DNA of 64,000 nt from Collinsella sp. GTDB taxonomy: Bacteria > Actinomycetota > Coriobacteriia > Coriobacteriales > Coriobacteriaceae. Made by a program: the position numbers and the translations under genes. Numbering within the stretch: the stretch's first letter is position 1; each line of letters starts with the position of its first letter. The notes under the pieces are model-generated. The model saw nothing but the letters and a program-made list of their open reading frames with translations, ran no database searches and was not told the origin of the DNA. The stretch covers positions 62,001-126,000 of the forward strand of contig JAUMSH010000086.1 of NCBI GenBank assembly GCA_031292915.1. Direction: 5' to 3'. Of the stretch, positions 25,566 to 34,766 are shown in pieces.

Positions 25566-25986
25566 GCGAAACCTCCTCGTTTTTACGATCGAGCCACGTC
25601 TGCAAAAACAGGCTGGCGGCAATCATGTCGATCTTGCCCCTCATCTGCTTTTCGTTGAGTCCCTGCTCGCGCAGGATACGCTTGGCCTCTTGCGAGGACA
25701 GACGCTCGTCCTCAAACTCCAACGGAAGATCGAGCTCGTCGGCAATCTTTTGCGCCACAGCGGCAACGCGCTCGGCCTGAGGGCCGGGCTCACCGGCCAT
25801 GGTCAGGGGACGTCCGCTTACCAGGATGTCGGGCTCATAGTCCTCAACCAGGTAGCGGAACGTCTTGGCCATACCGGTGACCTCGGCAGCCGGAAGCACC
25901 TTGACAGGCATCGCCATCTTGCCATCACGGCTCGAGACGGCGATGCCAATCCTGGTCTCCCCTATGTCCAGCGCGAGCGCAACCAC
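25558..25986 (-). CDS. ruvX: YqgF/RuvX-family Holliday junction resolvase-like protein
   Basis: A 142-residue RNase-H-fold nuclease implicated in pre-16S rRNA processing and recombination. The first active aspartate is in ALALDIGETRIGIAVS; FEDERLSSQEA and KIDMIAASLFLQTWL carry the other acidic residues. It starts with GTG and only a weak upstream purine stretch. It lies between alaS and mltG as in most actinobacteria. Confidence 0.93.
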   Translation of the reverse strand: MVALALDIGETRIGIAVSSRDGKMAMPVKVLPAAEVTGMAKTFRYLVEDYEPDILVSGRPLTMAGEPGPQAERVAAVAQKIADELDLPLEFEDERLSSQEAKRILREQGLNEKQMRGKIDMIAASLFLQTWLDRKNEEVSHA

Positions 25987-26003
25987 AGCGACTTCTTAGA
26001 TTC

Positions 26004-28661
26004 TTAGGCGCCGAGCGCGGTCTTAGCGGCCGCGAGGGCATCGGCGATGCCGGCAGCATTCTTGCCACCGGCCTGGGCCATGTTGGGACGACCGCCACCG
26101 CGACCGTCGACCAGACCCGCGATCTGCTTGATCACGTTACCGGCGTGGAAACCGGCCTTGACGGCGTCATCGGAGCCGGCAGCGAGCAGGGCCGGAGTGC
26201 CCTTCTCAGTCACGCTGGCGACGACACAAGCGACAGGGCCGGCGACCTTCTGATGCACGGTATCCCATACGTTGCGCAGGTCGGCAGCCTCAAGGCCCTG
26301 GAGCTCAGCGACAACGAGCTTATAGCCGTCGAGCTCGACGGCGCCCTCGATGGCGCTGGAGATGGCGTCGGAGGAGCCACCGGTCAGAGCCTTCTTGAGC
26401 TTATTGGACGTCTCGCGCAGCTCGGCCTGCAGGTTCTCCACGCGGGCGGGAACCTCGTCTACGCAGCACTTGAGCGCAGCGGCGGCGGCGTCGACGAGCG
26501 CCAGGCGGTCGGCCATATAGTCGAGAGCACCCTTAGAGGTCACGGCCTCGATACGACGGACATTCGAGCCCGTAGAGGACTCGGAAATGATCTTGAACAG
26601 GCCAATCTCAGCAGTGTTGGCAGCGTGCGTGCCACCGCAGAGCTCGCGGGAGAACGGCTGGTCCTCGGCGCCCACGGAGACGACGCGGACGACATCGCCG
26701 TACTTCTCGCCAAACAGAGCGACAGCGCCGGCAGCCTTAGCCTCGTCGATGCCCATGACACGGGTCACGACCGGCTTGGAAGCGAAGATCTGCTGGTTGA
26801 CCAGGTCCTCGACAGCCTTGAGCTGCTCGGAGGACAGGGCCTCGAAGTGCGTAAAGTCAAAGCGCAGGTGCTCGGGCGTCACCAGCGAGCCGGCCTGGGA
26901 GACGTGCTCGCCCAGGACCTGCTTAAGGGCGGCGTCGAGCAGGTGCGTGGCGGTGTGGTTGCGGCGCAGGAAGCCACGGCGCTCGGCGTCGAGCGCGGCG
27001 GTCACGGTAGCACCGACGGCCAGCGTGCCCTCGGCAACGTGGGCGACGTGAGCATACAGGCCGTTGTGGTTCTTGGTATCGGAAACGGTCAGCGAAACGC
27101 CCTCGGCGGAAAGCTCGCCGGCATCGCCCTGCTGGCCACCCATCTCGGCATAGAACGGAGTGCGGTCGAGAACGACCTCGACGTCCTCGCCGGCGGCAGC
27201 GGACTCGACGGACTCGCCGTTGCGCACGATGGCAACAACCTTGGCGCCCTCGATCACATCGTTGTCATAGCCGTCGAACTCAGTCGCGGCGACCTTGTCG
27301 GAAAGCTCGACCCAAACGTCGTTGAAGCTGCCCCAGGCGTCGCCTTTGGCATTGGCGCGGGCGCGGGCCTTCTGGTCCTCCATGCAGGCAGTGAAGCCGT
27401 CCATATCGACATCGTGGCCAGCGGTGCCGGCGATCTCGACGGTCAGGTCGATGGGGAAACCAAAGGTGTCGTGCAGCTTAAAGGCAACGTCGCCCGGAAG
27501 CACAGCGCCCTCGGCAAGCGCTGCCAGGGCCTCGTCCAGGTAAACACGGCCGTTGTCGAGCGTCGTGGAGAAGCGCTCCTCCTCGGAGGCGACGATACCC
27601 TTGACGAGGGCGACGTTCTTGAGCAGCTCGGGATAAGCCTCGCCCATCTGAGCGTTGACCTCGTCGATGAACTTAGTCAGGAAGGCGCCCTCGATGCCCA
27701 GCAGGCGGCCGTGGAACACGGCACGGCGGAGCAGGCGGCGCAGGACGTACTCGCGGCCCTCGTTACCGGGCAGGATGCCGTCCGAGATCATAAAGTCGAC
27801 GGCACGGGAGTGGTCGGCGATGATGCGCAGAGAACGGCTAGCACCGGAGTAATCGTCGGCGTCATAGGTCTTACCGCTGATCTCCTCGCCCAGCTTGATG
27901 AGATGCTGCATCAGATCGCCGTCGTAGTTGGCGGTCTTGTGCTGCATGATGGCGGCCATGCGCTCAAGGCCCATGCCCGTATCGAGGTTACGGTGCGGCA
28001 GCTCCGGCATGGAGCCGTCCTCCTGGCGATCGTACTGGGTAAAGACGAGGTTCCAGAACTCCAGGAAGCGGTCGCAGTCGCAGCCAGGCTTGCAGTCGGG
28101 GCTGCCGCAGCCGACCTCCTCGCCCATGTCAAAGTAGATTTCGGAGCACGGACCGCAGGGGCCGGTGGGGCCAGCGGCCCAGAAGTTGTCGTCCTCGCCC
28201 AGGCGGGAGATGTGGTCCTCGGCAACGCCCAGAGAACGCCACACGTCGTGGGTCTCGTCGTCCTCGGTAAAGACGGTAAAGTACAGGCGGTCGAGCGGCA
28301 GCTTGAACTCCTTGGTGATGAGCTCAAAGGCCCATGCGCAAGCCTGCTCCTTGGAAACGCCGCCAAAAGAGAAATCGCCGAGCATCTCGAAGAAGGACAG
28401 GTGACGGCCGTCCTCGCCGATGCAATCGATGTCGTTGGTGCGGACGCACTTCTGGCAGGAAATCGCGCCGATCTCCTTCATGGTCTTCTTGCCCTGGTAG
28501 TACTCCTTAAACTGGTTCATGCCAGCGTTGGCAAGCAGCAGCGAAGGATCGTCAGGAACAAGAGACGAAGAAGGATAGAGCTTAAGACCGCGCTCCTCAA
28601 AGAAGTTGAGGAACTTGGAGCGGATCTCGGCCGTAGTCATTGACGGGTAGTCAGCACTCAT
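26004..28661 (-). CDS. alaS: Alanyl-tRNA synthetase
   Basis: An 885-residue class II synthetase charging tRNA-Ala. In order: catalytic core (SMTTAEIRSKFLNFFEERG, NAGMNQFK, RNLDTGMGLERMA), the editing domain with metal motifs HTATHLLDAALK and CGGTHAANTAEIG, and the C-terminal DHHA1 domain with GRGGGRPNMAQAGG. The ATG at 28661 has GAGGAG about 9 bases upstream; an extension to 28751 is not supported. It begins the alaS-ruvX-mltG-yqeG-aroK cluster. Confidence 0.97.
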   Translation of the reverse strand: MSADYPSMTTAEIRSKFLNFFEERGLKLYPSSSLVPDDPSLLLANAGMNQFKEYYQGKKTMKEIGAISCQKCVRTNDIDCIGEDGRHLSFFEMLGDFSFGGVSKEQACAWAFELITKEFKLPLDRLYFTVFTEDDETHDVWRSLGVAEDHISRLGEDDNFWAAGPTGPCGPCSEIYFDMGEEVGCGSPDCKPGCDCDRFLEFWNLVFTQYDRQEDGSMPELPHRNLDTGMGLERMAAIMQHKTANYDGDLMQHLIKLGEEISGKTYDADDYSGASRSLRIIADHSRAVDFMISDGILPGNEGREYVLRRLLRRAVFHGRLLGIEGAFLTKFIDEVNAQMGEAYPELLKNVALVKGIVASEEERFSTTLDNGRVYLDEALAALAEGAVLPGDVAFKLHDTFGFPIDLTVEIAGTAGHDVDMDGFTACMEDQKARARANAKGDAWGSFNDVWVELSDKVAATEFDGYDNDVIEGAKVVAIVRNGESVESAAAGEDVEVVLDRTPFYAEMGGQQGDAGELSAEGVSLTVSDTKNHNGLYAHVAHVAEGTLAVGATVTAALDAERRGFLRRNHTATHLLDAALKQVLGEHVSQAGSLVTPEHLRFDFTHFEALSSEQLKAVEDLVNQQIFASKPVVTRVMGIDEAKAAGAVALFGEKYGDVVRVVSVGAEDQPFSRELCGGTHAANTAEIGLFKIISESSTGSNVRRIEAVTSKGALDYMADRLALVDAAAAALKCCVDEVPARVENLQAELRETSNKLKKALTGGSSDAISSAIEGAVELDGYKLVVAELQGLEAADLRNVWDTVHQKVAGPVACVVASVTEKGTPALLAAGSDDAVKAGFHAGNVIKQIAGLVDGRGGGRPNMAQAGGKNAAGIADALAAAKTALGA

Positions 28662-28733
28662 AGAGGGAATCTCCTCGGTTTCACATCGAAACAGTTCAAA
28701 CGTAACGATATTACCATCCCACCGCGCAAGTGC

Positions 28734-28763
28734 AAAAAAGAGGGCCGGCACAATGCCGGCCCT
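28734..28763 (-). terminator. Terminator of the AI-2E permease gene
   Basis: AGGGCCGGCA/TGCCGGCCCT is a perfect 10-base stem with a TTG loop on the minus strand, followed by CTTTTTT. It lies about 50 bases past the permease stop and isolates alaS. Confidence 0.9.
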
Positions 28764-28813
28764 TCAGCGAAATTGCATGTTAGCGCGTATGAATATTAAT
28801 CCGAATTACCCCG

Positions 28814-30223
28814 CTAGTTGTCATCATCGTCCATGGAGCCGTCGATGCCGGTTTTGGTGTCGTCGTCCATATTGGAATCGTCGTCTTTGGCGAAGGGATT
28901 CTTGAAAAAGCCCGTAGCATCGGGCTGAAGGCCCGAGAGCTTAATCCAGGGATTATCGAGCTCGGGCTTGGGCATGGCCTTGGCCTCGGGCGCAGTCTCG
29001 TTGCCGATGAGCTCAGACTCGTAGATGAAGGTGTCGTCGCCGAGCGCGTCGTAGGCGGCGACCGGGTTGTCATCGGCATCGCGGTACGGCGTGCCCTTAA
29101 ACACGGCGCCGTCATAGGCCACAAGCTGGCGGCCGGTCTCATTCTCGAAGTAGTACACGAAGATACCCTTGAGGGCCGCACACAGCGGGATGGCAATAAT
29201 CATGCCGATGGGGCCCATGAGTGCCGAGCCAATAACGAGCGCCGTGAGGCTCATGATGGGATGCACCTGCACCGAGCTCTGCATGACCTTGGGCGAAATG
29301 ACGTTATCGGTGACGTTTTGCGCGACCATCGTCACGATGAGCGTCCATAACGCCAACATAGGGCTGAACATGAAACCGAGCACAGTGGCGATTGCTGCGC
29401 TCACCCAAGGACCGACGACCGGAACCAAATGCATGATGCCGGTAAAGATAGCCATGAGCGCCGCATACGGATGGCCGATGATCATAAAACCGATAAAGGC
29501 GAGGAAACCACCGCAGATGGACGTCACGACCATACCGCGCATGTAGCCGCCGACAGAGCGAGAAAGAATGGCGACCATAAAGCGGTATGAGGTCTCCTTC
29601 TCCTGACCGATGATGGTGCAAATCTCGTGGTGCATGCGAGGGTAGTCGCAGGCCATCCAGTAGGCAAGCACCAGGCCAAGGAAGATAACAAACAGCTGCG
29701 ACGCTGTATTGGTAATGAGCGGGAACACACCACGACCAAGCTCGGCGGCAATCTGAGACACATACTTCGATGCCACGGCAACCAGCGACGAAAGATTATC
29801 GTCCAAATACTCCTTGAGCGGCGTGTTGTTGAGCGTCTTGGCATGCGAGATCATCTCGTTGAGATCGCCACCTGCAACACGAAGCTGCTCGGGCAGGCGG
29901 CTCAGGACTTCCATGATCTGACCAAAGAGAATCGGCGACAAGATGCAAACGACACCGACGAGCACGGCAACAACAACAATAAGCGCGATAAGCGAACCGA
30001 TGCCGCGATTCACGCCATGGTGCTCGAGCCAATTGGTGATCGGGGACATCACAAAAGCAATGATGGAGCCGACGGCAAGAAACTCAATAACCGGTGCCAG
30101 GATGCCCATAAGGTTAAAGATGACAGCAGCAATAACAATGCAGCCGACAACAGCCCAAATGCGCAGCGTCAGAATGCGGGTGTCGCGCAGCACGCGATCG
30201 GTTTGTTGGGGGTGCTCACTCAT
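28814..30223 (-). CDS. AI-2E family (UPF0118) transporter-like membrane protein
   Basis: A 469-residue polytopic membrane protein of the PerM/YtvI type. Membrane segments start with IWAVVGCIVIAAVIFNLMGILAPVI; the central GYMRGMVVTSICGGFLAFIGFMIIGHPYAALMAIFTGIMHLVPVVGPWVSA region holds the family core. The last about 120 residues are hydrophilic and end in an Asp-rich tail. Substrates vary in this family (AI-2, ions, lipids), so none is assigned. It overlaps the sigma factor stop by 4 bases, so they are cotranscribed. Confidence 0.85.
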   Translation of the reverse strand: MSEHPQQTDRVLRDTRILTLRIWAVVGCIVIAAVIFNLMGILAPVIEFLAVGSIIAFVMSPITNWLEHHGVNRGIGSLIALIVVVAVLVGVVCILSPILFGQIMEVLSRLPEQLRVAGGDLNEMISHAKTLNNTPLKEYLDDNLSSLVAVASKYVSQIAAELGRGVFPLITNTASQLFVIFLGLVLAYWMACDYPRMHHEICTIIGQEKETSYRFMVAILSRSVGGYMRGMVVTSICGGFLAFIGFMIIGHPYAALMAIFTGIMHLVPVVGPWVSAAIATVLGFMFSPMLALWTLIVTMVAQNVTDNVISPKVMQSSVQVHPIMSLTALVIGSALMGPIGMIIAIPLCAALKGIFVYYFENETGRQLVAYDGAVFKGTPYRDADDNPVAAYDALGDDTFIYESELIGNETAPEAKAMPKPELDNPWIKLSGLQPDATGFFKNPFAKDDDSNMDDDTKTGIDGSMDDDDN

Positions 30224-31011
30224 GAACGAATCATCACTCCGTCGGGGTCGATCTTGTCCTGAATCTTCTTAAGCGTGCGGCGCAGCAGACGCGAAACCTG
30301 CACCTGAGAAATACCCAGTTTCTTGGCGATCTCGATCTGGGTCATGCCCTTCACAAAGCGCAGCTCGATCACCTCGCGCTCGCGCGGCGAAAAATCACGG
30401 ATGGCTTCCTCGATCACTAGGCGGTCATCGGTAAAGTCGAGCTCGTTGTCGTCGTCGGCGTAACGGTCGAGAATCGAGGGAGCATCGTCGGAATCGGACG
30501 CACCAGGAGCCTCGATGGGCACCGAGGTATAGGCCGAAGACGATTCCATAGCCTCGAGGACCTCATCGACAGTCACATCTAGATACTCAGCGATCTCCTC
30601 AATCTTGGGCGAACGCTGCAGCTCGTTGGTAAGTTTGTCAGTAGCTTGGTTGACCTTGGCCGAGAGCTCCTGCAGACGACGCGGTACGCGCACGCTCCAG
30701 CCCTTGTCGCGGAAATGGCGTTTGATCTCACCCAGAATAGTGGGTGTTGCAAACGTCGTAAACTCGAGCCCGCGCTCGGGGTCAAAGCGGTCGATAGCCT
30801 TGAGCAAACCAAGATAGCCGACCTGCATGAGGTCGTCGAGCGGCTCGCCGCGATTCTTAAATTTGTTGGCAAGAAACCTTACCAGATTCATATGGGACAT
30901 GACGAGCTGCTCGCGAGCATCCGGATCACCGGTCTCCTTGTAACGACGAAACAGCTCGCGGGTTTTCTCCTTGTCCCAAGCGGTCTTGCCGCTCCGGGAA
31001 CGTTCGGTCAT
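30220..31011 (-). CDS. SigB/SigF-type RNA polymerase sigma factor
   Basis: A 263-residue group 3 sigma-70 factor of the stress/sporulation class. Region 2 (LFRRYKETGDPDAREQLVMSHMNLV and DLMQVGYLGLLKAIDRFDP), region 3 (RRLQELSAKVNQATDKLTN) and region 4 with helix-turn-helix (MTQIEIAKKLGISQVQVSRLLRRTL) are all intact. It follows an RsbW-like gene by one base, which resembles rsbW-sigB in Bacillus and rsbW-sigF in mycobacteria. No RsbV-type antagonist is seen nearby. Confidence 0.93.
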   Translation of the reverse strand: MTERSRSGKTAWDKEKTRELFRRYKETGDPDAREQLVMSHMNLVRFLANKFKNRGEPLDDLMQVGYLGLLKAIDRFDPERGLEFTTFATPTILGEIKRHFRDKGWSVRVPRRLQELSAKVNQATDKLTNELQRSPKIEEIAEYLDVTVDEVLEAMESSSAYTSVPIEAPGASDSDDAPSILDRYADDDNELDFTDDRLVIEEAIRDFSPREREVIELRFVKGMTQIEIAKKLGISQVQVSRLLRRTLKKIQDKIDPDGVMIRS

Positions 31012-31012
31012 A

Positions 31013-31390
31013 TTAGATATCCGCCTTGAGGTCGAGGGAAAGCGTCAGGGGCGCCGCAGTCTTTTCGTAGGAGTCGCACACGCTCGCGAGGATGAGCTCG
31101 GCATACACAGCAGCTTGGTCATCCTCATCAACGGTAGCCTGGTCCCCGAAGGTAATAGTCATGCCAACGTGGGTCTCATCGACATCGAATTTGATGGTGA
31201 TGTCGTCGCAGTCGACCGCGGTACAACCAAAGATGAAAGCCTCCTCGGCAGCCATACGGATGTCCTCGATGCGATCGACAGACATGGAACACAGGGCACC
31301 AACGTTGGCTGCCGTCATGCGCACAAGGCGAGCGAGACGCGGGTCGCCGGCAACGGTCAACGTGATGGGGCAGGTTGCTTCGCTACTCAT
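31013..31390 (-). CDS. RsbW-like anti-sigma/ATP-binding protein
   Basis: A 125-residue protein with the start of an anti-sigma HATPase fold: RLARLVRMTAANVGALCSMSVDRIEDIRMAAEEAF, matching the RsbW/SpoIIAB N-box helix. The glycine-rich G1/G2 ATP-lid motifs of RsbW are not evident, so ATP binding is unsure. The ATG at 31390 follows GAGGAG; the frame overlaps the DUF948 gene by 8 bases and ends one base before the sigma factor start. The context strongly suggests it controls that sigma factor. Confidence 0.75.
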   Translation of the reverse strand: MSSEATCPITLTVAGDPRLARLVRMTAANVGALCSMSVDRIEDIRMAAEEAFIFGCTAVDCDDITIKFDVDETHVGMTITFGDQATVDEDDQAAVYAELILASVCDSYEKTAAPLTLSLDLKADI

Positions 31391-31976
31391 CGCAGGACTC
31401 CTCAGAGGTCTCGGAGGGTGTATAGGTGTAATACTGAGCCGGCTTGGATGCAGACTTCTGAGCCACATCTGCGCCATCGGCGGCCTCGTCCTCCGCCTTG
31501 CCAATCAAGACGCGCTCGGTCGGCTGCTCGGCTTCTTCGGCGGCAGCGGAAAGCTTGCGCTCGGCTTCAGCTGCAGGAGCCTTCACCTTATTGAAGAGCT
31601 TCTGCACAGCACCGGCAGCAGAGTCGGTCACGCTCGACACAGCATTGCTGGCCTCGGCCATGCTTCCCGTAACCTCGGAAATGTCGCGAACCACGGCTTC
31701 GACCTCTACGAGATTGGAGGTAAGGGCATCAACTGCCGTCTTGCTCGACTTAAGCAGCGGCTCCATCTGGGCAAGCGCCGGCGTAAGCTCATCGACAGCG
31801 CCATCGAGCTTTGCCACCACAGGCTGAGCCTCGACGATGGTGTTGTTGAGGTCGTTCACGGTCTTATCGAGCGAGTCGACAACATTGCGGGTCTTGCGCA
31901 GGGTAAGCGCGAGCTCAGCGATGGCCCACACGCCGGCAACGGCGAGCAACAGCAGGGCGATTTGAATGGGACTCAT
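31383..31976 (-). CDS. DUF948-domain membrane-anchored protein
   Basis: A 197-residue protein with one N-terminal membrane segment (IQIALLLLAVAGVWAIAELAL) and then a long helical, coiled-coil-prone DUF948 region (residues 25-130, e.g. VDSLDKTVNDLNNTIVEAQPV). The tail is Ala/Glu-rich. GGGAGG precedes the ATG. It is first in a likely operon with the RsbW-like protein, sigma factor and AI-2E permease. DUF948 proteins are often found with stress regulators in Gram-positives; the function is unknown. Confidence 0.8.
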   Translation of the reverse strand: MSPIQIALLLLAVAGVWAIAELALTLRKTRNVVDSLDKTVNDLNNTIVEAQPVVAKLDGAVDELTPALAQMEPLLKSSKTAVDALTSNLVEVEAVVRDISEVTGSMAEASNAVSSVTDSAAGAVQKLFNKVKAPAAEAERKLSAAAEEAEQPTERVLIGKAEDEAADGADVAQKSASKPAQYYTYTPSETSEESCDE

Positions 31977-32076
31977 ACAAGCCTCCCGGAAGAATCGAAA
32001 TACAGACGCTTTTCATGGTACCCCAAAGGGGACCGAACATGCCAAGAGCAGCAACGTGGGACAAAATTATCAGCAG

Positions 32077-33426
32077 CTACTTCGGTGCATTCCCGCTGCG
32101 GTCGCGTTCGCTTTGCTCTACGCGCCACTCTTCCCAGCCGCGCCCGGCAGGCTGCCAAAATGCACCGCGTTCCAAGCCTTCGGGCAAATAGCGCTGATCG
32201 ACCCAGCCTTCGGGATAATCATGTGGATACTTATACACACCGTATTCATCGCTGCCCGGGCGATGGCGATCGCGCAGATAACTCGGCACCTCGCGAAGCC
32301 CACTAGAATGGATATCGGCCAGCGCCGCATCGATCGATGCCTCACACGCGTTGGATTTTGGCGCCAAGCACACATAGAGTGCAGCCTGAGCCAGGTTAAT
32401 GCGGCACTCGGGATAGCCGATGACCTCGGCAGACTTAAACGCGGCATGCGCCACCAAAAGCGCCTGCGGGTCGGCGTTGCCGACGTCCTCAGAAGCATGA
32501 ATCATAATGCGACGGGCGATAAACTTAGGATCCTCCCCCGCATCGATCATTCGGGCAAGCCAATAGACGGTGGCATCTGGATCGCTGCCACGCATGGATT
32601 TAATAAACGCACTGATAACGTCGTAGTGCATGTCGCCGTTTTTGTCATACGTAAAGCCGCGACGCGGGTTGGCAATCTTTACGTCATCCACGGTGATGGG
32701 ATAGCGCTCCCCCGCCGCCGGCGCTGGCGTTCCCTCGGTATCGGGACGCGTGACGGCAATCTCGCTCGCCAGCTCAAGTGTCGTCAGGGCCGAGCGTGCA
32801 TCACCCGCGGCCAGCGTACAAATGGTCTTGACCGTATCAACATCGGCCGAGAACTTTCCATTCAAGCCCTGCGGTGCCTCAAGCGCACGTTCAATAAGCG
32901 TGGCGATATCCTCATCCTTCAGATGCTCAAGTTCCACCACGCGCCCACGCGACAACAGTGCCGAGTTAACCTCGAAGTACGGGTTCTCCGTCGTAGCGCC
33001 AATCATAATGACGGTACGGTTCTCAACTGCATGCAGCAGGGCATCCTGCTGCGACTTAGAGAAGCGGTGAATCTCATCGATGAATAGAATGGTGCGGCGG
33101 TCGTACGTATTCAGGCGCGTCTTGGCCTCATCAATCACGCGGCGCAAGTCCTTCACGGTACCCGTCACAGCGCTGACCTCGACAAACTCGCTCTTGGTAT
33201 GGTTGGCGATAATATGGGCCAGCGTCGTCTTACCCGTACCGGCAGGCCCGTACAGAATCACGCTCGAAAGCACGTCGTGCTCAATCGCGGCACGCAGCCA
33301 TGAACCCTTACCGACGGCCTTTTGCTGGCCCACGTACTCGTCGAGCGAATTGGGTCGCATGCGCACCGCGAGCGGCGCATTTTTAAAGGAACGCTCGCGC
33401 GTCGAGGCAGAAAAAAGGTCGTCCAT
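32077..33426 (-). CDS. rarA: Replication-associated recombination protein A (RarA/MgsA)
   Basis: A 449-residue AAA+ ATPase acting at stalled forks. Walker A is GPAGTGKTT, Walker B TILFIDEIHRFSK, and sensor 1 lies in MIGATTENPYFEVNSALLSR; the C-terminal tetramerisation part includes YWLARMIDAGEDPKFIARR and YKYPHDYPEGWVDQ. Start choice is uncertain: the ATG at 33426 (MDDLF) has ACGGGA at good spacing, with ATGs at 33432 and 33441 and a TTG at 33444 as alternatives. Confidence 0.94.
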   Translation of the reverse strand: MDDLFSASTRERSFKNAPLAVRMRPNSLDEYVGQQKAVGKGSWLRAAIEHDVLSSVILYGPAGTGKTTLAHIIANHTKSEFVEVSAVTGTVKDLRRVIDEAKTRLNTYDRRTILFIDEIHRFSKSQQDALLHAVENRTVIMIGATTENPYFEVNSALLSRGRVVELEHLKDEDIATLIERALEAPQGLNGKFSADVDTVKTICTLAAGDARSALTTLELASEIAVTRPDTEGTPAPAAGERYPITVDDVKIANPRRGFTYDKNGDMHYDVISAFIKSMRGSDPDATVYWLARMIDAGEDPKFIARRIMIHASEDVGNADPQALLVAHAAFKSAEVIGYPECRINLAQAALYVCLAPKSNACEASIDAALADIHSSGLREVPSYLRDRHRPGSDEYGVYKYPHDYPEGWVDQRYLPEGLERGAFWQPAGRGWEEWRVEQSERDRSGNAPK

Positions 33427-33487
33427 AGCCATCCCGTGCATCAATCAAAAACGTTTTCAACTAACCAGTATACCGAATATATACGAA

Positions 33488-34735
33488 CTACCGTTCGTTA
33501 ATATAAGTACGGTGCGGAAACTCCAGACCAGGGAACAGCTTGCTCGTCAGTTCGCAGAAATAGCCGTCCGTCATGCTCGCGATATAATCCACCACGGCTT
33601 GATCCTTGTCGTCCTGCCAGGCATAGGTGCGATCGTAGTAGGAAAGCTGCTGCTCAATGCGCAAAATATGGTGCTTAAAGATGTACGAGGACTCGTCACC
33701 ACTGTTTAGATCCCGCAGGCAACGGTCGTAGAGCTTTTCGAACGCCTCGCGCAGCTCCGCCTCGGAATCGCCTTCGATACCGCCCTTGCTATAGATCTTC
33801 TCGTAGTTCTCGCGCTTGGCTCGGCGGATTTCCTCAAACAGGTCCTCGCTCATCTCGATGCGCGGCTTACCATAGCTGTGCTCAACGATATCGATGGAGG
33901 CATGCGTGAGGATCCAACTGTTGTAGGCACCGCCCCGGCCATCATCAAAAGCGTCGGGCGAAAGCAGGCCCGCCGCGATCGCATCCTGACGGTCACGACC
34001 GACGTAGGCAAGAATATCCGAAATGCGAACGACGCAGCCCTCGAGCGTCATGGAACGCAGATGCTCAATTGCGCTATAGCCCGTGGCAATGCAATCCTCA
34101 ACCGTCTGGTCAAACTGGTCAAAGGAGCTCATGTCCGAGAGCTCAAACACACGCTGCTCGTACTCGCCGTTATGGCATAGCACGCCGTCGAGCGTCTGGA
34201 GCGACACGTTGCGGCCATACAACGCGTCGAGCACGCGGACCGACTGCACGTTATGGAAAAAATAACGCCCCGTACGCTCGTGGTAGATATCGTTGAGGAA
34301 TCGCTCGCCCGCATGGCCAAAAGGCGTGTGTCCCAAGTCGTGGCCCAGGCCAATCGCCTCGATCAAATCGCAGTTGAGCCCCAGGGCGCGACCGATATCG
34401 CGCGCAATGCGGGAGACGAGCTGCACGTGCAAACCGCGACGTGACAGATCGTCATTGCTACGGAAGCTAAAGACCTGCGTTTTGCCTGCATAACGGGTGT
34501 ACGCCGGAAGATGAAGTATCTTTTCGGTATCGCGCATAAACGCCGGACGCATAAGCGTGCCTTTGTCGGCGGCGCGATCAATACGACGAATGACCTGGTC
34601 GTCGTTGCAACGATACGGGTTGACATAGCCCGAAGCACGATCAGCGGCAATGCGCTCGACAAGTTCGGGCGACAACGCCGAGGGAATACGGTCCATGCGC
34701 GCCTTAATGATGGCCGTTTCTTGATTAGTTGCCAT
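33488..34735 (-). CDS. Deoxyguanosinetriphosphate triphosphohydrolase-like HD protein
   Basis: A 415-residue HD-domain hydrolase of the dGTPase family, which controls dNTP pools. The HD signature is GLGHDLGHTPFGHAGERFLN near residue 130, preceded by RIARDIGRALGLN, with the second metal aspartate in LAYVGRDRQDAI. AAGGAG lies before the ATG at 34735. It follows the A24 peptidase gene by 31 bases on the same strand. Nucleotide preference cannot be read from sequence. Confidence 0.9.
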   Translation of the reverse strand: MATNQETAIIKARMDRIPSALSPELVERIAADRASGYVNPYRCNDDQVIRRIDRAADKGTLMRPAFMRDTEKILHLPAYTRYAGKTQVFSFRSNDDLSRRGLHVQLVSRIARDIGRALGLNCDLIEAIGLGHDLGHTPFGHAGERFLNDIYHERTGRYFFHNVQSVRVLDALYGRNVSLQTLDGVLCHNGEYEQRVFELSDMSSFDQFDQTVEDCIATGYSAIEHLRSMTLEGCVVRISDILAYVGRDRQDAIAAGLLSPDAFDDGRGGAYNSWILTHASIDIVEHSYGKPRIEMSEDLFEEIRRAKRENYEKIYSKGGIEGDSEAELREAFEKLYDRCLRDLNSGDESSYIFKHHILRIEQQLSYYDRTYAWQDDKDQAVVDYIASMTDGYFCELTSKLFPGLEFPHRTYINER

Positions 34736-34766
34736 GGCATGCTCCTTAAGAAGGATGCGCAATCGG

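Noticed and set aside
26145..28643. 832-codon open frame on the plus strand opposite alaS
   Set aside because: Antisense to a complete alanyl-tRNA synthetase and without protein-like motifs.
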